From Noviluteimonas gilva (lineage in GTDB: Bacteria; Pseudomonadota; Gammaproteobacteria; Xanthomonadales; Xanthomonadaceae): a stretch of 64,000 bases of DNA. The notes below the pieces were generated by a model. That model made no database searches. It was not told the DNA's origin and saw nothing but the letters and a program-made list of their open reading frames with translations. This document shows positions 38,556-46,649 of this stretch, piece after piece. Both the position numbers and the translations under genes were made by a program. The DNA is taken from the NCBI RefSeq assembly GCF_009740395.1, contig NZ_WOXT01000004.1:1-64000 (forward strand). Reading direction: 5' to 3'. How positions within the stretch are numbered: position 1 is the first letter of the stretch; every line of letters starts with the position of its first letter.

Positions 38556-38643
38556 AACAACGACGATCGTTCCGCGCACCCCAGTTCTCATCCCCTGAGA
38601 CAACACGTCACTACAACATCGACCGTCGCAAGGAGACGCATCG

Positions 38644-41049
38644 ATGTCGGCACTGACGCTGTTCGAACACCCCGCACCGCCTGCCCCGCGCATCCGCGAT
38701 GGTGGCCTGCTCGCCACGAAACTCGCGGGCAAGCACGCCGCGCTGATCACCGGGCACTTCCTGATTCCCGGTCGCGAAGGCCGCTACGCCGAACTCCCCG
38801 ACACACTTCCGCCCGCCCTCGCCAACGCACTCCAGACGCGCGGCGTCACCCAACTCTACGCACACCAACGCGACGCCTGGGACGCCGCGCAGCGCGGTGA
38901 ACACCTCGTCGTCGCGACGCCGACCGCCTCCGGCAAGTCCCTCTGCTACACCCTGCCCGTCGTCGCCGCCGCCATGACCAAACAGGCGAAGGCGCTCTAC
39001 CTCTTCCCGACCAAGGCGCTCGCGCAGGACCAAGTCGCCGAACTGATCGAACTCAACCGCGCCGGCGATCTCGGCCTGCGCACCGCCACGTTCGACGGCG
39101 ACACACCCGGCGACCAACGCCAGGCGATCCGCCTCAACGGGGACATCGTCGTCAGCAATCCGGACATGCTCCACCAGGGCATCCTGCCGCACCACACCAA
39201 GTGGGCGCAGTTCTTCGAAGGTTTGCAGTACGTCGTCATCGACGAGATCCACAGTTATCGCGGTGTGTTCGGCTCGCACCTGGCCAATGTGCTGCGCCGC
39301 CTGCGGCGCGTGTGCGCGTTCTACGGGGCGCACCCGCAATTCATCCTGTGCTCGGCGACGATCGGCAATCCGAAGGACCATGCCGAAACGCTGATCGAGA
39401 GTGATGTCACGGCGATCACCGACTCCGGCGCCCCGAGTGGCGACAAACACGTGCTGTTGTGGAACCCGCCGGTGGTCAACCCCGATCTCGGCCTGCGCGC
39501 CTCCGCGCGCTCGCAGAGCAACAAGATTGCGCGCACCGCAATCCGTGCGGGGCTCAAGACGCTGGTGTTCGCGCAATCTCGCACGATGGTGGAAGTGCTG
39601 ACGAAGTACCTGAAAGACGTCTTCGACCACGATCCCCGCAAGCCTGCGCGCATCCGTGCGTATCGCGGCGGCTATCTTCCAACCGAACGCCGCGACGCCG
39701 AGCGCGCGATGCGCGAGGGCCGGATCGACGGCATCGTGTCGACCTCCGCGCTGGAACTCGGGGTCGACATCGGCAGCCTCGATGTCGTCGTTCTCAACGG
39801 CTATCCGGGGTCCGTCGCCGCCACATGGCAGCGCTTCGGACGCGCAGGTCGTCGACAACAGGCGTCCGTCGGCGTGCTCGTCGCGAGCTCCGATCCGCTC
39901 GACCAATACGTCGTGCGCCATCCGGAGTTCTTCTCCGCTTCCACGCCGGAACATGCGCGCATCGCGCCCGACCAGCCGGTGATCCTGCTCGACCACATTC
40001 GTTGCGCCGCATTCGAGTTGCCCTTCCTGGACGGCGAACGCTTCGGCCCGGTGGATCCGTCGGTCTATCTCGAACTGCTCGCGCAGGACGGCGTGGTGCA
40101 TTCCGAAGGCGGGCGTTGGGAATGGATCGCCGACAGTTATCCCGCCAACGCGGTGAGCCTGCGCTCCGTCGCCGACGGCAACTTCGTCGTCGTGGATCGC
40201 ACCGATGGGCGCCAGGTGATCATCGCGGAAGTCGATTACTCGTCCGCGCCGCTGATGTTGTACGAAGGCGCGATCCACATGGTGCAGTCCACGCCCTACC
40301 AGGTGGAGCGCCTGGACTGGGAAGGCCGCAAGGCTTACGTCACGCGCACGCACGTGGATTACTACACCGACGCCATCGACTACACCAAGCTCAAGGTGCT
40401 CGAGCGTTTCGACGGCTGCATCGCGGGCGCGGGCACGTGCCACCACGGTGAAGTGCACGTCGTGCGCCGTGTCGCCGGTTACAAGAAGATCCGCTATTAC
40501 ACGCACGAGAACATCGGCTACGGGCCGGTCACGCTGCCCGACCAGGAAATGCACACCAGTTCGCTGTGGTGGCAGTTGCCGCAGGAGACGCTCGATGCGC
40601 GCTTCGAGTCGCGGCAGGATGCGCTGGATGGTTTCCTCGGCGCGGCGTACGCCCTGCACGTCGTCGCGAAGGTCGCGGTGATGGCGGATGCGGCGGACCT
40701 GCAGAAGGCCGTCGGCAGCGGAGACGGTGCGTGGTTCGCCACCGCCGATGGTCGCGGGCGCGGGCAGTTGCGCAGCACCGATGGCAGCGTCGCCGATCCG
40801 AACGTGCACGACCGCTTCGTGCCGACGGTCTACCTCTACGACAACTATCCCGGCGGCGTCGGCCAGAGCGAACCCTTGTGGGGTCGCCAGCACGAACTCG
40901 TCGTGCTCGCGCGCGAGCTCGTCGAACGCTGCGATTGCAAAGCCGGCTGCCCCGCGTGCGTCGGTCCCGTGCTCGAAATGCAGGAAGCCACCGTCGATTC
41001 GCCGCGCGCACTCGCGCTGCGCGTGCTCGGCGCACTGGAGGCGGCATGA
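38644..41049 (+). CDS. mrfA: Superfamily 2 DEXH helicase with DUF1998/MZB zinc domain, MrfA (YprA)-like
   Basis: Protein of 801 residues. The helicase core has ATPTASGKSLCYTLP (motif I, about residue 98), VVIDEIHSYRGVFGSH (DEIH box), CSATIGN (motif III), GIVSTSALELGVDIGSLDVVV and WQRFGRAGRRQQ (motif VI). The C-terminal DUF1998 region holds the four-Cys zinc cluster CDCKAGCPACVG (about 765). B. subtilis MrfA is a 3'-5' helicase that, with the exonuclease MrfB, repairs mitomycin C lesions independently of UvrABC. Here the next gene is the MrfB-like nuclease with an overlapping start (ATGA), the same pairing. It is preceded by AAGGAGACG just before the ATG. Confidence 0.88.
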   Translation: MSALTLFEHPAPPAPRIRDGGLLATKLAGKHAALITGHFLIPGREGRYAELPDTLPPALANALQTRGVTQLYAHQRDAWDAAQRGEHLVVATPTASGKSLCYTLPVVAAAMTKQAKALYLFPTKALAQDQVAELIELNRAGDLGLRTATFDGDTPGDQRQAIRLNGDIVVSNPDMLHQGILPHHTKWAQFFEGLQYVVIDEIHSYRGVFGSHLANVLRRLRRVCAFYGAHPQFILCSATIGNPKDHAETLIESDVTAITDSGAPSGDKHVLLWNPPVVNPDLGLRASARSQSNKIARTAIRAGLKTLVFAQSRTMVEVLTKYLKDVFDHDPRKPARIRAYRGGYLPTERRDAERAMREGRIDGIVSTSALELGVDIGSLDVVVLNGYPGSVAATWQRFGRAGRRQQASVGVLVASSDPLDQYVVRHPEFFSASTPEHARIAPDQPVILLDHIRCAAFELPFLDGERFGPVDPSVYLELLAQDGVVHSEGGRWEWIADSYPANAVSLRSVADGNFVVVDRTDGRQVIIAEVDYSSAPLMLYEGAIHMVQSTPYQVERLDWEGRKAYVTRTHVDYYTDAIDYTKLKVLERFDGCIAGAGTCHHGEVHVVRRVAGYKKIRYYTHENIGYGPVTLPDQEMHTSSLWWQLPQETLDARFESRQDALDGFLGAAYALHVVAKVAVMADAADLQKAVGSGDGAWFATADGRGRGQLRSTDGSVADPNVHDRFVPTVYLYDNYPGGVGQSEPLWGRQHELVVLARELVERCDCKAGCPACVGPVLEMQEATVDSPRALALRVLGALEAA

Positions 41050-41918
41050 GCCTCACGCTCGCCAAGTTGCAACAACTCAAGCGCCAAGCCGGTGGCGATA
41101 TCGCGATTCGCGAGCCGGCACAAATGGAGAGCGCCCCTCCCCCGGCCCCTCCCCGCGATGCGGGGCGGGGGGCGCTGGCGATCGAGCAGCTGCGACAGTT
41201 GTTGCGTGTGCGCGATCCGATGCCCATCGCTCCTGCGCCCCACGTCGACCGCACTTTGCCCGGCGTCGAAATCGCCCCCGGCCTCCACCTGCGCGAAGCG
41301 CTCGTCCCCGACGACGCGCTACCCGAATCCTTCTGCGGTGCCTTCGATCGCAAGGACGCGCTCGATCCGGCGCGCATGCTCTTCTTCGACACCGAAACCA
41401 CCGGCCTGGCCGGCGGCACCGGCACGCGCGCCTTCATGATCGGCGCCGCCGACTGGCACGGCGGCGCGCTGCGCATCCGCCAGCTCACGATGCGCACGAT
41501 GGCCGCGGAGACGGCGATGCTCGATGCATTCCGCGCGTGGGTCGCGCCCGACACGGTGCTCGTCAGCTACAACGGCAAGTGCTACGACGCGCCGCTGCTC
41601 GCCACACGTTATCGGCTTGCGCGCCAAAGCAATCCCCTCGCCGGGTTGGCCCACGTCGATTTGCTCTACCCGACGCGCCGTCGCTATCGCGGCGTGTACG
41701 AAAACTGTCGGCTCGCGACCATCGAACGCCAGGTGCTTCGCATCGTGCGTGAAGACGACCTGCCCGGTTCCGAAGCACCCGCCGCGTGGTTGTCGTTCCT
41801 GCGCGGCGGTAGCGCGCAAACGTTGCGCCGCGTGCTCGCGCACAACCATCAGGACGTCGTTTCGCTTTCACGCTTGCTGCGACATTTGAGTGTCGCGAAT
41901 TTGCCGCTGAGTCCGTAA
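41046..41918 (+). CDS. mrfB: RNase H-like 3'-5' exonuclease, MrfB (YprB)-like
   Basis: Protein of 290 residues. The DEDD exonuclease core shows MLFFDTETTGLAGGTGTRAFMIG (DxE, motif I), LVSYNGKCYDAPLL (motif II, Asp), and NHQDVVSLSRLLRHL (motif III, HxxDVxxL). This pattern fits YprB/MrfB, the partner of the MrfA helicase in mitomycin damage repair. The start ATG sits in the mrfA stop codon. The N-terminal linker (about residues 29-44, SAPPPAPPRDAGRGAL) is encoded by a 47-base palindromic repeat, in frame with the gene. Confidence 0.87.
   Translation: MSLTLAKLQQLKRQAGGDIAIREPAQMESAPPPAPPRDAGRGALAIEQLRQLLRVRDPMPIAPAPHVDRTLPGVEIAPGLHLREALVPDDALPESFCGAFDRKDALDPARMLFFDTETTGLAGGTGTRAFMIGAADWHGGALRIRQLTMRTMAAETAMLDAFRAWVAPDTVLVSYNGKCYDAPLLATRYRLARQSNPLAGLAHVDLLYPTRRRYRGVYENCRLATIERQVLRIVREDDLPGSEAPAAWLSFLRGGSAQTLRRVLAHNHQDVVSLSRLLRHLSVANLPLSP
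41130..41176 (+). repeat. 47-base palindromic repeat inside the mrfB coding region
   Basis: Stem CCCCTCCCCGC / GCGGGGCGGGG around GAT, with outer arms AGCGCC and GGCGCT. It has the same length and plan as the repeat within roxA (26954-27000), and like it falls in the N-terminal coding region without breaking the frame. Confidence 0.85.
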
Positions 41919-42027
41919 CGCGCATTCACCAAAAACCGCGACGAACGGTCGTCCTGCACATGGTGATCACGGCGTTGAACAGGCTGCGATCCCCAAATCG
42001 CGATCACTCCGGAGCAGGGGCAAGACC

Positions 42028-43401
42028 ATGACACACGCTCATCATCGTGTGCGCTTGCGCATGGCAGGACTCGTCCTGTCAACGTGCCTGGCGCCAACCG
42101 CCTTCGCCGCTTCGATCAGCGGCGCCATCTTCACCACCGACACCGACGGCAACGTCAACGTCAACCAGTACGAGAGCAAGGCCGACGTCTACCTCAACGG
42201 TGGACCGACCAACGCCAATTGCGATGCCGCTGCGATCCCCGACGGCACCTACGTCTTCCAGGTCACCAATCCGTCCGGCAGTGTGCTGCTGAGCAGCGAC
42301 ACGATCGAGCATCGCCAGTTCACCGTCGTCGGCGGCGTCGCGCAGTCCGCCGTGGACCACGCCGTCGACACCGTCGACCCGCCTTGCGCTGGCGTCCGCG
42401 TACAACTGGCGCCCTTCGACGACACGCCCAACAACGGCGGCGTCTACAAGGTCTGGATCACGCGCCTGTCCGACTACAACGCCAATGGCGGATTCAAGAA
42501 CAGCGACAGCAAGACCGACAACTTCCACGTCAAGCTGCCTGCCGAAGAACCCGAAACCGCCGACATCAGCATCTACAAGTTCTACGACGCCAACGCCAAC
42601 GGCGAGTGGGATCCGGATGAAGTGCCCCTGTTCGGTTGGCTGATGACGCTGGGCGACAGCAACGGTGGTTCCGGCGCAGCGCTGACGCAATCGCCCGATG
42701 GCATCGTGAGCGTGACGGGCCTGGATCCGACGCTGACCTATTCGGTCACCGAAGGCCTGGGCGGCGGCACGTGGCATCAGTCCGCGTCCATCGTCAACGG
42801 CACGTCCACCCCGACGCCGACCAATCCGGTCACGGGGCTGACGCTCACCGTCGGCGAAACGACGATCGTGGAGTTCGGTAACTACTGCGACTGCAAGAGC
42901 GGCGGCAAGCCGAAGTCCTGGTGGATCACCGCCTCCGGGCAGACCAAGGTCAACGACGGCGCGACGATGAACCCCGAGTTCAACGCGCTCAACCAGTTGA
43001 ACCTGCGGTCCTCCAGCGGTAGCAACTGGAACCTGACCACCACGCTGGCCACGCCGACGCAGGCGCAGAACTGGACGACCTTCGTCAACTGGGTCAACAA
43101 CGCGAGCACGACCAACATGGCCTACGCGTTGTCCCGCCAGGTGGCGATCCTGCGGCTCAACATCGATGCCGGTTACGTGAGCGGGGCGAACTTCTACAAG
43201 CCCGCGAACGAATCGATCACCGCCCTGTTGAACGAAGCCAACGCCGCGCTGCTCGCCGACGGCAACACCCCGGTCGGCGACATCAACCGCCCGGCGCAGG
43301 AGCAGTTGCTCGCGTGGATCACCGAGATCAACAGCGGCACCGTCACGGTGATCAAGCCCACGCCCTGCCCGTTCAAGTTCTACCTCCCCCCGCCGGTCTG
43401 A
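42028..43401 (+). CDS. Secreted protein with a prealbumin-like (SdrD B-type) repeat domain
   Basis: Not recognised as an enzyme. The 457-residue product has a signal peptide cut after APTAFA (about residue 28). Residues about 30-170 are beta-rich. Residues about 177-290 contain ADISIYKFYDANANGEWDPDEVPLFGWLMTL, the opening of SdrD-B/Cna-B-like domains of surface proteins (DxNxNGxxDxxE suggests calcium binding), and end at CDCKSGG. The Asn/Thr-rich C-terminal 160 residues (SWWITASGQTKVNDG, NWNLTTTLATPTQAQNWTTF) look extracellular, with no anchor or sorting motif. It stands alone between two transcription units. Confidence 0.75.
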   Translation: MTHAHHRVRLRMAGLVLSTCLAPTAFAASISGAIFTTDTDGNVNVNQYESKADVYLNGGPTNANCDAAAIPDGTYVFQVTNPSGSVLLSSDTIEHRQFTVVGGVAQSAVDHAVDTVDPPCAGVRVQLAPFDDTPNNGGVYKVWITRLSDYNANGGFKNSDSKTDNFHVKLPAEEPETADISIYKFYDANANGEWDPDEVPLFGWLMTLGDSNGGSGAALTQSPDGIVSVTGLDPTLTYSVTEGLGGGTWHQSASIVNGTSTPTPTNPVTGLTLTVGETTIVEFGNYCDCKSGGKPKSWWITASGQTKVNDGATMNPEFNALNQLNLRSSSGSNWNLTTTLATPTQAQNWTTFVNWVNNASTTNMAYALSRQVAILRLNIDAGYVSGANFYKPANESITALLNEANAALLADGNTPVGDINRPAQEQLLAWITEINSGTVTVIKPTPCPFKFYLPPPV

Positions 43402-43425
43402 TCCCGGCGCGACAAGGCTCCAACC

Positions 43426-43459
43426 CGCGGCCCCGGTGATCCCGGGGCCGCGTGCTTTA
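43426..43459 (+). terminator. Hairpin, candidate terminator of the secreted-protein gene
   Basis: An 11-bp stem CGCGGCCCCGG / CCGGGGCCGCG with a 5-base loop, 25 bases after the stop codon, followed by TGCTTTAT, a poor T-run. Confidence 0.6.
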
Positions 43460-43488
43460 TCCTGCGTGCACTCCCGCAGGGGTTTGCC

Positions 43489-44754
43489 ATGACCGAGCAC
43501 GACGACAGCGCCTCCACGCTGCCCCGCCACACCACGCCCACGTGGGAAGTCGAGCTGCTGATCTCCGGCGTCGCGGTGTTCGCGATGCTGCAACTGCCCG
43601 AACTGCTCGACAACTACATCCTCGACTGGGCGCCGCGCCTGGTCGATCGCTGGGCGAAGCTGCTCTTCGTCGTCTATGTCTACGCCAAGAGCGCCGCGAT
43701 CATCCTGGCGGTCACCTTCGTCATCCACCTGCTGCTGCGTGCGCGCTGGATCGCGCTGGTGGGCATGTTGTCGATCTATCCCAAGGGCGTGGACTGGGAT
43801 CACTTCCATCTCGGCCCCAATGCGCGCGAATTCGAAAGCAAGCGCCTGGGCCGCATGGAGGACGCGATCGATCGCGCCGACAACCGCGCGACGATGGTGT
43901 TCGCGATGGGCGTCGTGCTGGCCTCGATCCTGTGCGTGGTGACGCTCGTCGCCGCCACGCTGATCAGCGTGGCCTGGATGCTCGAGGCACGCTTCGGCCT
44001 GCGCGCCAACACGATGTGGGTGATGTGGGGCGTGGCGTTGGTGATGCTGCCCTACGGCATCGCGATGGGCGTCGACAAGCGCTTCGGCGCGCGCATGGCG
44101 CCGGGCAGCTTCGGCACGCGCGTGTTGCGTGCCGTGCTCGGCCTGTATTCGAAGCTCGGCGTGGGCATGGCGAACAACCCCGCACTCGCGTTGCTCTCCA
44201 GCCATCGCGGGCGGCGGAAAACCATCGTGCTGATCGCGTCGATCTTCATGATCGCGACCATCGCCGCCTCGACGAGCTACTACATCGCGCGCAATCCCGA
44301 CGCCTACGGCAGCTACGACGCCTTCCCCGACGAAGACGACGTGCCATCGCGTTCGGTGGACCCGGCGCACTACGACGACCGTCGCGATCCGATCCGCAGC
44401 CCGGTCGCTCCCTACATCCAATCGGCGGTGGTGATCGGCCCGTATGTCCAGTTGATCGTGCCCTGGGTGCCCGACCGCGACGGACCCGCACTCGACGCAC
44501 GCTGCGGCACCTTGCCGACGGAAGAGCAACTGAAGTGCTACGCCGAACACGTCCGCCCCGTCACGCTCGACGGCAAGCCGATCGGCCCGGCCTTCGACAT
44601 CGGCGAGGACGCGCGGACCAGCCGTCCCGCGCTCATCGCGATGATCGACGTGCGCCAACTTCCCCAGGGCCGACACGTGCTGGGCATCACCCTGCCGCAG
44701 CGCGGCCCGCACGACGACGCGCCCGACGCCGATTTCATTCCGTTCTGGCGGTGA
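43489..44754 (+). CDS. Multi-pass membrane protein of unknown function
   Basis: Protein of 421 residues, not recognised. About five hydrophobic segments: about 24-42, 58-84 (VYVYAKSAAIILAVTFVIHLLL), 142-166, 174-195 and 248-264 (IVLIASIFMIATIAAST). The C-terminal about 155 residues are hydrophilic, contain two Cys (DARCGTLPTEEQLKCY, possible disulfide) and are probably periplasmic. Its stop overlaps the GTG start of dinB, so the two are translationally coupled, but nothing suggests a shared job. Confidence 0.75.
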   Translation: MTEHDDSASTLPRHTTPTWEVELLISGVAVFAMLQLPELLDNYILDWAPRLVDRWAKLLFVVYVYAKSAAIILAVTFVIHLLLRARWIALVGMLSIYPKGVDWDHFHLGPNAREFESKRLGRMEDAIDRADNRATMVFAMGVVLASILCVVTLVAATLISVAWMLEARFGLRANTMWVMWGVALVMLPYGIAMGVDKRFGARMAPGSFGTRVLRAVLGLYSKLGVGMANNPALALLSSHRGRRKTIVLIASIFMIATIAASTSYYIARNPDAYGSYDAFPDEDDVPSRSVDPAHYDDRRDPIRSPVAPYIQSAVVIGPYVQLIVPWVPDRDGPALDARCGTLPTEEQLKCYAEHVRPVTLDGKPIGPAFDIGEDARTSRPALIAMIDVRQLPQGRHVLGITLPQRGPHDDAPDADFIPFWR

Positions 44755-45848
44755 GCGAAGACACGCCACAGCGCAAGATCCTGCATGTCGACATGGACGC
44801 GTTCTATGCGTCCGTCGAGCAGCGCGACGACCCGTCGCTGCGCGGTCGCCCCGTGGTCGTTGCGTGGCGTGGCGCACGCTCGGTGGTGTGCGCGGCGAGT
44901 TATGAAGCGCGCAAGTTCGGCGTGCGCTCGGCGATGCCCGCGATCCGCGCCGAACGTCTGTGTCCGCAGGCGGTGTTCGTTCCTCCGGATTTCGTGCGCT
45001 ACAAGGCGGTCTCGAAACAGGTGCGCGAAATCTTCGGGCGCCACACCGACCTGATCGAACCGCTTTCGCTCGACGAGGCCTACCTCGACGTCACCCAGAC
45101 CTTCACCGGTTTGCCGAGCGCGACCGCCACCGCGCAGGCCATTCGCGCGGAGATCCGCGAGGAAACCGAACTCACGGCATCGGCCGGGGTCGCGCCGAAC
45201 AAGTTCCTCGCGAAGATCGCCTCGGACTGGAACAAGCCCGATGGCCTGTTCGTGATCCGGCCGCACCAGGTCGACGCCTTTCTCGCGCCCTTGCCCGTCG
45301 GTCGCCTACCGGGCGTGGGCAAGGTGATGGAAGCCAAGCTCGCGGAACTGGGCGTGTCGACCGTGTCGGACCTGCGCGTGCTCGGTCCCGCGGCGCTCGA
45401 ACAACGGTTCGGTCGATGGGGGCGACGCCTGCACGAACTCGCGCACGGCATCGACGATCATCCGGTGCAATCCGAACGCCCGACGATGCAGATCAGTGCG
45501 GAAGACACCTTTGAACGCGATTTGCGATTGTCGGAGATGGAGGACCACATCCGTCGCCTCGCGGAGAAAGCCTGGCGCGGTTACGAGCGCGAACGCGCCG
45601 ACCCGCACGGACGCATCGCGCGCACCGTGGTCCTCAAGCTGAAGACCGACGACTTCCGCATTCTCACGCGCAGCCTCACGCCCCCCGAGCCGCCGGCGTC
45701 GCTGGAAGCCGTCGCGGACATCGCGTGTGCGTTGCGCGAACGTGTCGACCTGCCCTCGCGCACGCGCTATCGCCTCGTCGGCGTGGGCCTGTCGGGCTTC
45801 ATCGACGCCGACCGACTGAACGCCGCGCAGACCGATCTGTTCGGCTGA
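44751..45848 (+). CDS. dinB: DNA polymerase IV (Y family)
   Basis: Error-prone translesion polymerase of 365 residues. Motifs: ILHVDMDAFYASVEQRDDP (first catalytic Asp), SYEARKFGVRSAMP, EPLSLDEAYLDVT (catalytic Asp-Glu), GVAPNKFLAKIASDWNKPDG, a helix-hairpin-helix LPVGRLPGVGKVMEAKL, and a little-finger domain. There is no obvious C-terminal clamp-binding QLxLF, but the tail ends QTDLFG, which fits a beta-clamp peptide. The start is the GTG at 44751 overlapping the upstream stop. No LexA box was recognised just upstream. Confidence 0.95.
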   Translation: MSEDTPQRKILHVDMDAFYASVEQRDDPSLRGRPVVVAWRGARSVVCAASYEARKFGVRSAMPAIRAERLCPQAVFVPPDFVRYKAVSKQVREIFGRHTDLIEPLSLDEAYLDVTQTFTGLPSATATAQAIRAEIREETELTASAGVAPNKFLAKIASDWNKPDGLFVIRPHQVDAFLAPLPVGRLPGVGKVMEAKLAELGVSTVSDLRVLGPAALEQRFGRWGRRLHELAHGIDDHPVQSERPTMQISAEDTFERDLRLSEMEDHIRRLAEKAWRGYERERADPHGRIARTVVLKLKTDDFRILTRSLTPPEPPASLEAVADIACALRERVDLPSRTRYRLVGVGLSGFIDADRLNAAQTDLFG

Positions 45849-45905
45849 CCCATCCGTCACGGGCGCGACCCGCACAATCCCGGCATCTCCCGAGTCCCCT
45901 CCTCC

Positions 45906-46649
45906 GTGCCGGCCGTCACCGTCCTCACCCTCAATTGCCACATGGGCTTCGATCTGCTCGGGCGCCGCTTCGTGCTGCACGAGTTGCGCGAGGCCGTGCG
46001 TGGCATCGGGGCCGATCTCGTGTTCCTGCAGGAGGTCCTCGGCGAACACGCACTGCACAAGCAGCGGCATGCGAAGTGGCCCGACACGCCGCAGTACGAA
46101 TTCCTCGCCGATTCGATCTGGTCGCACGCCGCGTATGGGCGCAACGCGGTGTATCCGCACGGTCATCACGGCAACGCGTTGTTGTCGAAGTACGCGATCC
46201 GCGCGTATCGCAACTGCGATGTCACCATCACCGGGCACGAAGAGCGCGGGCTGCTGCATTGCCAGTTGCACGTCGATGACGGCCCGTATTCCCTGCATGC
46301 GATCTGCGTGCACCTGGGTCTGCGCGAATCGCACCGCCAGAAGCAATTGCGGTTGTTGTGCGAAATCGTGCACGACGCGATCCCGCGCGCGGCGCCGCTG
46401 ATCGTCGCCGGCGATTTCAACGATTGGCGCGAGCGCGGCCATCCTGTGCTCGATAGTTGCGGGCTGACCGAAGTCTTCCTCGCCACGCAAGGCCGGCATG
46501 CGCGCACGTTCCCTGCGCGCTGGCCCATGCTGCCGGTGGATCGGTTGTACATTCGCAACGCGCGCGTGATCGAGGCCAACGTGCTGACGAAGAAACCGTG
46601 GACGCATTTGTCCGACCACGTGCCGCTGCTGGCGAAGGTGGCGTGGTGA
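45906..46649 (+). CDS. ybhP: Endonuclease/exonuclease/phosphatase family protein (YbhP-like)
   Basis: Metal-dependent hydrolase of 247 residues with the EEP fold: VTVLTLNCHMG, LVFLQEVLGEHALH (catalytic Glu), VHLGLRESHRQKQL, IVAGDFNDW (Asp-x-Asn) and the C-terminal SDHVPLLAKV (Ser-Asp-His). It starts with GTG at 45906 and overlaps the next gene by four bases (GTGA). Together with the two following genes it matches E. coli ybhP-clsB-ybhN, so it may act on a phospholipid-related phosphoester, but its substrate is unknown. Confidence 0.88.
   Translation: MPAVTVLTLNCHMGFDLLGRRFVLHELREAVRGIGADLVFLQEVLGEHALHKQRHAKWPDTPQYEFLADSIWSHAAYGRNAVYPHGHHGNALLSKYAIRAYRNCDVTITGHEERGLLHCQLHVDDGPYSLHAICVHLGLRESHRQKQLRLLCEIVHDAIPRAAPLIVAGDFNDWRERGHPVLDSCGLTEVFLATQGRHARTFPARWPMLPVDRLYIRNARVIEANVLTKKPWTHLSDHVPLLAKVAW

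Larger units (their letters stand above)
37860..38643. other. Gene-free 780-base mosaic of interspersed repeats
   Basis: No credible gene; short frames here lack ribosome-binding sites and conserved sequence. The stretch contains two oppositely oriented copies of a ~190-base element (37921-38103 and 38361-38555). Between them lie a UUCG-type hairpin at 38208-38230 (CTTCTCTCCC/GGGAGAGAAG) and a longer stem GAGGACATC (38291-38299) / GATGTCCTC (38332-38340). The block 38251-38275 recurs at 53033-53058. Confidence 0.8.
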
